Assembly (NCBI RefSeq): GCF_003597395.2
Contig: NC_133770.1
Span: 10,697,826 to 10,761,825, forward strand
Source of the DNA: Chelonoidis abingdonii
Lineage: Eukaryota; Chordata; Testudines; Testudinidae
Length of the DNA: 64,000 nucleotides
Direction: 5' to 3'
This document shows positions 55,870-64,000 of this stretch, piece by piece. Positions within the stretch are counted from its first letter, which is position 1. Every line of letters starts with the position of its first letter. Position numbers and translations under genes: made by a program. The notes below the pieces were generated by a model that did no database searches, was not told where the DNA came from, and was given only the letters and a program-made list of their open reading frames with translations.

Positions 55870-56115
55870 TTATTATTATTATTTATTTGTATTGCAGTAA
55901 CACCTTGAGGCCCTATCCAAGATCAAGGCCCCATGGTGCTAGGTGCTGTACAAACACATAGCAAGAGACCATCCCTACCCCAAAGAGCTTAAAGCCAATA
56001 TAGACAAAGGCTGGAAAGGAAAACAGAAACCCAGAAGTAAAAGAGAGTGTTAGTAGCACACCCAGGAATAGAACCCAAATGTCCTCACTCTCAGTTCACT
56101 GCCTCACCTTTTTGA
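55870..56115. repeat. Old amniote SINE/LINE-tail repeat
   Basis: Reads attattatttatttgtattg, gtgctaggtgctgtacaaac, ccctaccccaaagagcttaa and then gaatagaacccaaatgtcct. These are conserved words of a widely dispersed old repeat, probably MIR/CORE-SINE or L2-type, in the orientation with its tail on the left. Confidence 0.6.
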
Positions 56116-56347
56116 GGATGCCCTGAAAATAAGAGTTCCAAAACAGTACAAGTTGAAGATGATCTCATGCTATGTCCAGCCCATCTGGAAGCAAGAAGTA
56201 TCAGAAATCTTTGGACAGGGACTATTCCAAATAATTTCCAGACCAATTTTATGGTCCCTCTCCAGAGTGCAATCTCTCATGGCTCACTGAGCTACCATGT
56301 ATTGTCTCAGCTGAAGCAGAGTTCAGGCCAAATTCTGCTCTCGGTGA

Positions 56348-56443
56348 CATGATTTAGTTGAGGATTGGTCCTGCTTTGAGCAGGGGGTTGGACTAGATGA
56401 CCTCCTGAGGTCCCTTCCAACCCTGATAGTCTATGATTCTATG
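56348..56443 (+). mobile_element. CR1 3' tail only
   Basis: From gatttagttgaggattggtc through gagcagggggttggactaga to tctatgattctatg. Less than 100 bp remain, the commonest form of CR1 in the genome. Almost identical to the tail ending at 61643. Confidence 0.9.
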
Positions 56444-56570
56444 CCTGAAAACACATTGATTTAACTGGGGTTGCATGTGAGAGAAGAATTTGGTCTGGTA
56501 ATTCAGGAAGTGGTAGAAGACTTCAGTCACTTTTAGCACTGACCTCTACGTGGAAGGCTCAACATTCTGC

Positions 56571-56979
56571 CAGGGCCGCCCAGAGGATTCACGGGGCCTG
56601 GGGCAGGGCTGGGTCTTCGGTGGCAAATCAACAGCGGGTCCCTCTCAGAGTGAAGGACCTGCCGCCGAATTCTCGCTGAAGAATGAAGTGGAGGCGGCAC
56701 AGCAGCCCAAGTGCCACCGCTCGCGGCTTTTTTTTCCCTCCCCCCACCACTTGTGGCACTTGTACTCACCGGGCGATGCTCTGAGGCTTCAGCAGCACTT
56801 GCACGGTGCGTCGTTCATTCGATCTGAGTCTTCCGCTGCACTGAAAGACCTGCCGCTGAAGACCCGGAGAGAGGGAAGGGCCCACGGCCGAAGGGCAGCG
56901 GAAATCCTGGAGCAGCTTGCGGGGCCGTTGTGAGGCCTGGGGCAAATTGCCCCACTTGTCCCTCCTCTGGGGAGCCCTG
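56571..56979. mobile_element. hAT element with perfect 8-bp TSD, 409 bp
   Basis: The left end CAGGGCCGCCCAGAGGATTC pairs with the right end (reverse complement CAGGGCTCCCCAGAGGAGG). The perfect 8-bp duplication CATTCTGC lies at 56563-56570 and 56980-56987. The interior is GC-rich with ctgccgccgaa and ctgccgctgaa words. No transposase. It is a longer relative of the 107-bp element at 44939. Confidence 0.95.
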
Positions 56980-57066
56980 CATTCTGCTAGCTGTTGATAT
57001 ATTGAGTCATTTCATTATAACAGGTGGCTGGTTGCTGGAGCAGGGGCTGTCTCTTATAGAGTTGTT

Positions 57067-57240
57067 CATAGAATATCAGGGTTGGAAGGGACCTTAGGAG
57101 GTCATCTAGTCCAAACCCCTACTGAAAGCAGGATCGATCTCCAGACAGATTTTTGCCCCACATCCCTAAATGGCCCCCTCAAGGACTGAACTCATAACCC
57201 TAGGTTTAGCAGGCCAACTTGCGAACCACTGAGTGGCCCG
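57067..57240 (-). mobile_element. tRNA-derived SINE with CR1 tail, minus strand
   Basis: On the minus strand the head gggccactcagtggttcgc with tagggttatgagttcagtcc (A- and B-box regions) is followed by gagggggccatttaggg, then a CR1 tail ggtttggactagatgacctc and gggttggaagggacc (complement). Same family as 25887-26040. Both copies keep the B-box better than the A-box. Confidence 0.9.
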
Positions 57241-57925
57241 GCACTTCACTGGCACTGAAAGAATAATACTATATTGCAGCTAATAGGAGCTACAGCCTTT
57301 GACAGTCAGCTCCTCTCCTCTCCACTCTGAGGCATACGTTTCATTTTTAACAAGAAACTGTTTTCTAAATCAGCTGCACATGTAAAACCTGCCACAGCTG
57401 TGCTGGGTGCAGTAAGTTTGGTTTGCATGCAGTGTCTTTAGTCCAAAGTATCCCAGCAGGACCTTACAGTGAAAGATAAAAAAAGATAACAATACAGCAG
57501 AATTGAGTAGAGTGACTCATGCAGATACCAAGGCAAACAAACCAAATCAAACACACCAACACACAGAGGTGGAACGGAGCAAACAGAAGAGGAAAAAAAA
57601 AAAAGCCTGTCATTTAAAAGCTGGAAATGTAAGTTATCAGTTAAAGCCACCCTTTTTACGAAGATGTTATTCCCCCTTGGTATCATCTGAGTCTGACCGC
57701 TACCCAATTAACAAAAGAGCCATTTAAATCTGAAGAGGGGAGAAACACACATCTGAAGATTTTACCTTTATTTTTCTTTCAGTCATTCAGTTGGCTTCAG
57801 ATCAAATCCATAGATATTATAGACCGAAATGAGTTATTAGGTCAGCTAAGTGCATACTCCAATCAATGCAGGATTGCTCCCTACAGTACCTGTTCTAGGA
57901 TTTACTCCAGTCTATTTTTAAATAG
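57241..57925. other. Unassigned spacer
   Basis: Contains a GA/A-rich run near 57580-57605 and no recognisable gene. Confidence 0.4.
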
Positions 57926-58030
57926 GAAGGCAGTGTGGTTCACTGGATAGGACCCTGGCCTGGGACACAGGAGCCAGGGATTGTATTTTTAGCTCTTACA
58001 CTCTTGCCAGGTGCCCTCGGGTCAGTTGCT
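57926..58030 (+). repeat. MIR/CORE-SINE fragment
   Basis: Order ggcagtgtggttcactggat, gaccctggcctgggacacag, then ttgccaggtgccctcgggtc is that of the MIR core. Well-eroded. Confidence 0.7.
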
Positions 58031-58167
58031 TTGGCTGGGATTTGTAGGCCTGTGTCAGACGGAGGAAGAGAATAGAAAGTCAATGGAATTTAGGCCTCAA
58101 ATCTGACAAATGAGCCATACTTTATACAGAATACCTGGTAATAGTACTCACTGCAGTTTCTCTGTCA

Positions 58168-58250
58168 AAGATTGTCTAGATAATATTTAGTCCTGCCATG
58201 AGGGCAGGGGATGACCTCTCCAGGTCCCTTCCAGTCCTATGATTCTTTAT
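58168..58250 (+). mobile_element. CR1 3' tail fragment
   Basis: Reads attgtctagataatatttag tcctgcc, then atgacctctccaggtccctt and tcctatgattcttta. Same tail type as the CR1 ending near 21500. Confidence 0.8.
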
Positions 58251-59350
58251 GCTTTATTCTTTATTTCCTAAACCATTTAACCTAATTGTTTTTTTTAAAA
58301 TGGAGGTGTATTTAACACAGGTTTGCAAGGATATCAGGAGAGAGAGGGCAAGGAATAGCAGCTGGATTTTGAAATAATCATGTACTGATGTTAGTTAAAT
58401 TTTATTGGCCTTCAATTTTTTCCCCACACTTTAAATGAGATTCCACTTTTACCTTTAAAGGCTACCTCTTGTTGCAAGCTAAGATTCCGTTTTATCATTT
58501 GTAATGTCCCAGCTCGGCTGTTTCTCTGCTGCATTTGTGTGTGTGAGATTATTTATAGACTTGACTTTTTAAATCGAAAAATGTAGAGTGTATTGTAAAC
58601 TGTGCCATGTCTCTGCTATAACAGCATTTAAATTGCAACCATTGCAGTCCATTTGTTACATCACTTCCAAAGGTTACAAAAACGTATTGGTCATATTTAT
58701 TTATTTTGCCGAGTTGTTGGAACGATGGAGCATGTGGTGAAAAGCTCATTTCTTCCAAGGAGAATTGGAAGACTTTGGGGAAACAAATGTGAATTAACCC
58801 ACACAATAAGCTATTTTTACAAGTATCACATAAAGGGAGGAAAAACAGCATGAGGTTTCTGATATTCGTCTCTTCTATTTTTCCAAATCATGGCCAGATC
58901 CTGAACAGTAGTGCCAACTCTCACCATTCTATTGTGAGTCTCACTATATTTAGAGATTATCTTAAACCCCCAGTTGCTCAAATCAAGATTTTCAGCTTTC
59001 AGAATCTCAGCTTTCAATAACAATGATGTGTCTAGTTCATACAGTGGTGGAGAAAAGTTTCAAAATGTGACCCGAGAGCACCCCCAAGGCACAAAAAACA
59101 GAAGGCAAAGAAAAAGAATCCAATTTCTTTAAATCTCAGGATTTTTTAAATCCAATCTTATGATTTTTTAACATGTGTGGTTGAAAATACTGACAAGGAT
59201 GAGTCAGAATGATCATTGTTTCTTTTAGCAGAGTCTCTCCCTATTCCTTAATAAGCACTCAGTGTATGAGGAACTTTCTTTAGGTCTGCAAAACATCTTT
59301 CTCCATATACATATACAAGGCCTATGCACCACTTATACCCTGTGTTGGGG
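58251..59350. other. Unassigned spacer
   Basis: No gene or repeat is recognised in 1.1 kb. Open frames of 65-100 codons show no features. Confidence 0.4.
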
Positions 59351-59485
59351 ATTTAAGAGATTGTAAGCTCTTTGGAGCAGGGGTGGTTTTTTTGTTTTGT
59401 TTTATGTTTGTACAGCACCTGACACAATGGTCCATACTTAAGACTTCTAAGTGCTTTGGTAATACAAATAATAATCATACTAATG
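59351..59485 (+). repeat. Old SINE tail fragment
   Basis: Contains gattgtaagctctttggagc, gtttgtacagcacctgacac and taatacaaataataatcat, the tail of the widespread amniote repeat also seen near 40.5 and 62.8 kb. Confidence 0.65.
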
Positions 59486-60409
59486 AATGATAGTATTAAT
59501 AATGCCTAGACCTGCTGAGACCCTGTCCGAGTTTAATCCAATCTGAAATAATGAACAAATTCTAATATATAGCAACAATCTCATAAAAATACAATATGGC
59601 CATTCATGCCCTAATTAATCCTAGCTATTCCTGCTACTCTTTGCGCAGCTTGGTAGACATCTGTTGTTATCTTTCAGGCCGCAAGTGCAAATACAAGACC
59701 CAGGGTTCTGTGCCTTGAGGGTCCCATTGTCTAACAATAAATATTTGTTCAGCTAAAGTTTGTACTAAGTTGCTTTAGAAATGTCCGTGTCTGAGGGCAT
59801 TTAGCCTAAAACCCACAGAGTGTGTGAGTCCCCCCTAAAGGAAACTCTGTAAAACTTTGCCCTCTCAGAGCTGCTAACTAACTAATATGGAACCATTTGG
59901 GCTAATGGATTTTTACCTGGCAGATGGCAATGCCCAAAAACTCGCAAGCACAACTTTAACAAGGTTCTCTTTACAGAAACACAGCCAACCAATGGTCAGC
60001 CTAAAATACAGGTTTTGCTCAGGATTTATTAGGATTATTTTACAAAATCGAATGGGCCAGAGAGGTGAAGTAAAGGGCAGTGTCAGACATGAATATGGCA
60101 CTATAAACAGGTGTAAGTGAAACACACTGGTGGACTGCAGGTCACCTCCTCCATTCTCGCTAGTTCCCCACCAGCATGACTCCAAGGAAGACTCGCTGAC
60201 ATGGATTTTCTGGCAGCTGCCACTAGAACCTCTCTGCTTAAACGAAAGGTGACAGAGCCTCAAACAAGACATGCCAAGAGCCACTTCCAAGTGACAGGCA
60301 TGCTGCTGGCCCACTGAAGACTCCTTATTAGCTCAGCTGACATCCGGTTAGAGATGGATCTGGTCCAAATGCCAGCTATTTCTATCTTGATAGCTAAGGC
60401 TGACACTAT
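59486..60409. other. Unassigned spacer
   Basis: No gene or repeat is recognised. Confidence 0.4.
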
Positions 60410-61643
60410 CAGATGACACTAAACTGAGAGAAGTGGTAGATATGCTGGAGGGTAGAGATAGGATACAGAGGGACCCAGGAGCGGCACCAGGCTTTTTGGT
60501 GCCCTAGGCAGAATTCGGGGGGACAGCATTTTGTGCACTGCCCACGGGCGCGCGGGAGATTCCGGTTCCACTCCCATCGCGCTGCCGAAGAAGACCCTTC
60601 GCCGAAATGCCACAGGAGACAGCAGCAGCTATTGAGCTGCTCAATTGCCTGCCGCTGTTTTCCGCGACATGTCGGCAGAAGATCTTCTTCGGCGGCGTGA
60701 GCGGAGCCGGAACCAGAAGCTCCCGTGTCCCCATGGGAGCACACGAAAATGCCGCTCGCCCGAATCCTTGTGCCCTAGAGCGACACCTAGGTCACCAATG
60801 GAAGCCCATTCTGGAGGGACCTACACAAATTAGAGGATTGGGCAAAAGAAATCTGATGAGGTTCACAAGGACAAGTGCAGAGTCCTGCCTTAGGACAGAA
60901 GAATCCCATGCACTGCTACAGACTAGGGACCAAGTGGCTAGGCAGCAGTTCTGCAGAAAAGGACCTAGGGGTTACAGTGGACAAGAAGCTGGATATGAGT
61001 CCAACAGTGTGCCCTTGTTAACCAAAGAAGGCTAAACAGCATATTTGGGTTGTATAAGTAGAGTCATTGCCCGCAGATCGAGGGATGATTGATCATTCCT
61101 CTATTCAACATTGTGAGGCCTCATCTGGAGTACTGTGTCCTCTTTTGGGCCCACACTACAAGAAGGATGTGGAAAATTGGAAGAGTCCTGCGCAGGGCAA
61201 CAAAAATGATTAGGAGACTGGAGCACATGACTTATGAGGAGAGTCTGAGGGAACTGGGATTGTTTATTCTGCAGAGAGAGGAATGAGGGGAGGATTTGAT
61301 AGCTGCTTTCAACTACTTGGAAGGGTTCCAGCGAGCGGAGATGATCTAGACTGTTCTCGTGGTACCTGATGGACAGAAAACAAGAAGTAATAGGTCTCAA
61401 TGCCGCAGTGGGGGTTTTAGGGTTGGGATATTAGGAAAAACTTTTCACTAGGAGGGTGGTGAAGCACTGGAATGGGTTTTCTAGGGAGGTGGTGGAATCT
61501 CCTTCCTTAGTGGTTTTTAAGGTCAGGCTTGACAAAGCCCTGGCTGGGTTGATTTAGTTGGGGTCTGGTCCTGCTTTGAGCAGGGGGTTGGACTAGATGA
61601 CCTCCTGAGGTCCCTTCTAAACCTGATAGTCTATGATTCTGTG
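60410..61643 (+). mobile_element. CR1 LINE 3' part with hAT insertion
   Basis: Begins at the RT region agatgacactaaactgaga (DDT of the FADDT box). It continues after the hAT element with ttagaggattgggcaaaaga, gctggatatgagtccaacag, ctcatctggagtactgtgtc and tgacttatgaggagag, and ends tctatgattctgtg. Unlike the 14.6-kb copy, its sequence is normal where that copy has the inverted patch, which makes it a useful reference. Protein remains include YEESLRELGLFILQRE. Confidence 0.9.
60476..60813. mobile_element. hAT element in CR1 with perfect 8-bp TSD
   Basis: Inserted into CR1 at agggacc. The duplication GAGGGACC is perfect (60468-60475 and 60814-60821), and its removal restores agagggacctacacaaatt. 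The left end is CAGGAGCGGCACCAGGC with an inner tttttggtgccctaggcag. The right inner word ttgtgccctagagcgacacc mirrors it, though the last bases of the right terminus are degraded. The inside is CpG-rich (cgggcgcgcgggag). The 142-codon frame across the right junction is a chimera, not a gene. Confidence 0.85.
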
Positions 61644-61654
61644 AGGCAACTATA

Positions 61655-61870
61655 TCTGTGTACTTTACAATCTTTTGTGTAATTTAGCCTCACAACACCC
61701 CTGTGAGATAGAGCAGTACCTCATCTCCACTTCATAGACAGGAAGCTCTGCCCCAGGGAGGCTAAGAAATTTGCCCAAGGTCACACAGGAAGTCTGGGGC
61801 AGAGCAGGGACTGGAAAGCAGGTCTCCCACTTCAAAAGCAAATGTCTTAACCCACAGGCTATTGAGACCT
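61655..61870 (-). repeat. MIR/CORE-SINE copy, minus strand
   Basis: Reads in sequence orientation tttagcctcacaacacccct, gaggctaagaaatttgccca, aggtcacacaggaagtctgg, gcagagcagggactgg and tcttaacccacaggct. This is the complement order of the MIR SINE. Confidence 0.75.
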
Positions 61871-62474
61871 GGTTCTGAATTTCATATCAGCACCTTCTGC
61901 CTACAAAGAGCTAAACCCACACCCCAGACCTCTTTGGGGTGTGAAGTATGGATGTGACTCTGAATTTGCCAGGTTGGCCTACATCCAATCCTGTTTTGAG
62001 TCTTGGCTGTGAATGTGCTAAATGCAGACACACAGTGCGTTCAGCCCTAGATGAAACAATGCCATTAATCAGTTAAGTCTGCTTTGTGTAGTAGAAACAG
62101 GCTTATCATTAGTTTGCTCCACCAAAAACTGAACCCAGTTGGTTATCCACTTGGTGAGGACGCAGGCTACCGCCATTCATCTCTGTATTGGCTAGGTTAA
62201 TTGTCAGCTCTCCAGATTTCATTCATGTAGGTGCAGAGGAATAATGATTTCCCCCACTAATTCATCTAGAGTGTTCTTGAGTCACTTAGCATGAGGCTAA
62301 ACAAATTGTTGAGAAATACACCATAAGGAACAACCTTTCACGGCCCCTCTGCTCCATCTGCACTGCCTGGGAAATGGACTAGATGACCAAACAAGCCTTT
62401 TCTACTGCAATTAGGGGGTGATAATTTCCATTTGGAGGGAAATAAGCAGGGTCATAAATTAGGCATTTGTGAGC

Positions 62475-62905
62475 CGGAGTGGCCCAGGAGATAGTGCACT
62501 GCTGTGGGACACAGGACGCGTGGCTTCAGCTTCTATTTCCAGCTTTGCTAATGAGCTTCTGACTGATTACCACCCCTTGTCACCTCGTGGATAAAGCACT
62601 GGCCTGGGACTCAGGAGACAGGGTTCAATTTCTGGCCTTGCCACTGGCCTGCTGGCTGACCTTGAGCTAGTCACTGCACCGCTCTGTGCCTCAGTTTCCC
62701 CACCTGTAAAATGAGAATAATGACACTGACCTCCACTGTGGAGTGCTTTGCAATCTACTCCAGAAGAGCTAGGGTTGATTATTACTTAGATTGTAAGGTC
62801 TTGAAGGCACTCACTATCTTTTATGTATTTGTACAGTGTCTACCACAAGGAGTCCCTGCTCTCACTTTGGGCCTTCAGAAACGGCTTTAATAAAATAACA
62901 ATTAT
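62475..62905 (+). repeat. MIR/CORE-SINE pair with full tail
   Basis: A partial copy (agtggcccaggagatagtgc, 62479-62570) is followed by a better one: gataaagcactggcctggga, ttcaatttctggccttgcca, tgtgcctcagtttcccc, acctgtaaaatgagaataat, then agattgtaaggtcttgaag and gtatttgtacagtgtctacc. This order of head, core and tail gives the fullest old SINE of the window. Confidence 0.8.
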
Positions 62906-64000
62906 CCTTTGCCTACATTCCTTACAAAGCTATGTGTTCCCTGGATCTAAACAGGATGCAGTCAAGGAAATCTTTTCAACGACAGCATTTAAGATACCTA
63001 AACATTTCAAAATTAGTTTGTAAAGAAATGGAACTATATATAGGTTTATATGGTTGGTGTAGATACCAATGGGAGGCTGCGTAGATAGAATTTTATTCCA
63101 AATGGGTTCTAAATGGTTTCAGTTTTATCAATAAGAAACTCAGGAACATGTTGGTTTGTCAGTAAATTAGGATTAAATTAGGAGCAAATTAGCTCCCTGG
63201 CCTGTTGTGTCACTAGACTGTTGAATAACAAGATGTTCTGGCAACATCTCAGTCTCCTATTGTTCAGCAGTGTGAACCCCTGCCCTCCCCCTGCCATCCA
63301 AGCAGACAGACACTACTGGCTGGAGTCTGAGGAGCCCTGTTTTCAGATTTGCATGCATCAAAGAGGGGGCTGATCACATGAATAAGGAGGTGCCTTTTTT
63401 ACCCAGGTGGGCCCTACCTTCCCACCCATGCAGCCTTAGGCGAAAAACAACAGCGAGGCCCTGTCACAGGCTCCAGTTGGTAGGAGCAGCAGCACCCAAC
63501 GTGAGGCCCTTTGGCCATTCAGAGAATTTTCTGCCGTGTTAACTGGTTTTTCCATGCCCTGTGCTGATGGGGTGTTTGCTCTACCCATCACCCACAGTCT
63601 CTCCACTCCACCCCTGCCCCACTTCTCCCTACCTTGCTCCCATCAGCCAGCCTTTCACTTTCTTGCCAGTTATCTGATCCACTCCTAACTAACCCCACCC
63701 CAAACCGTCATGGAATTGTTGGCTACCAGCACATTGTTCGCTCTGCGTGTGCACTCTACCCCTTCCTCTCACCCTGTGTCTGATTGCTCTATTTAGACTA
63801 AATCTCACCTGGGTATTTGGGTGCCTAAGTCATGATTTTAGAGTTCAGCTATGGAATTGCTATTGCTAAAACAGCTTCTCCTTTAGCTAAGGTGGTAAGG
63901 GCCTGTAATTTTGAGAGATGAAGATCCTGAGGCATTTCCCCATATATAGCTCTGAAGTCTATGTGGCTACTTCATACACACAGGTGACAACTGCAAAGTC
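62906..64000. other. Unassigned spacer to window end
   Basis: No gene or repeat is recognised. A C-rich stretch lies at about 63275-63300 and 63590-63630. Confidence 0.4.

Noticed and set aside
60607..61035. 142-codon plus-strand open frame
   Set aside because: A chimera that runs from a hAT element across its target duplication into CR1 3' sequence.

Overview
The window looks like nuclear DNA from a turtle (Testudines). The diagnostic signs are many CR1 LINE copies with the typical 3' tail (a 'ttggactagatgacctcctg' type end followed by a tgattctatg repeat), two tRNA-derived SINEs that end in a CR1 tail, Penelope-like fragments, CORE/MIR-type SINE remains, and a large cohort of hAT and other terminal-inverted-repeat (TIR) DNA elements of kinds common in turtle genomes. 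The organism call rests on recognition of repeat families, not on a gene. There is no convincing intact host gene, no rRNA or functional tRNA gene, and no CRISPR or prokaryotic operon structure. The window is best read as intergenic or intronic DNA built from nested mobile elements.

Layout. 0-14 kb: GC-rich degenerate repeats with hAT elements (473-731, 1722-2054 foldback, 7340-7997, 9937-10446), TIR elements at 2462 and 6635, a possible membrane-protein exon near 5.2 kb, and a compact inverted-repeat cluster at 13.3 kb. 14.6-18.4 kb: a near-complete but dead CR1, with ORF1 esterase and ORF2 endonuclease/reverse transcriptase (RT) remains and a 42-bp inverted RT patch. 18.4-32.8 kb: an LTR-like unit, CR1 tails, a TIR element split by a solo LTR, a tRNA-SINE, a small TA-flanked MITE and Penelope-related ends. 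33.0-36.8 kb: an anomalous CpG-rich, frame-shredded block that I read as a badly decayed or poorly base-called PIF/Harbinger-like transposon. 38.3-38.8 kb: a Penelope-like RT fragment. 42.0-46.0 kb: two CR1 copies, one carrying a small hAT insertion. 48.7-49.5 kb: a hAT element with a G-rich internal array. 50.2-55.1 kb: a pile-up of CR1 copies from several subfamilies around an L1-type ORF1 fragment, with a single N at a duplicated joint. 55.9-62.9 kb: old SINEs, a tRNA-SINE, hAT elements with perfect 8-bp target duplications, and a CR1 3' half.

Nothing here works together as a pathway. The relationships are of order: hAT elements inserted into CR1 copies, an LTR inserted into a DNA-transposon end, and SINEs sharing the CR1 tail. 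The coding remains are pseudogenes of retroelement proteins. Long open frames elsewhere (up to about 230 codons) lie in palindromic or GC-rich repeats or antisense to CR1, and I do not treat them as genes. Family assignments come from memory of turtle repeats and should be confirmed by a repeat-library search.
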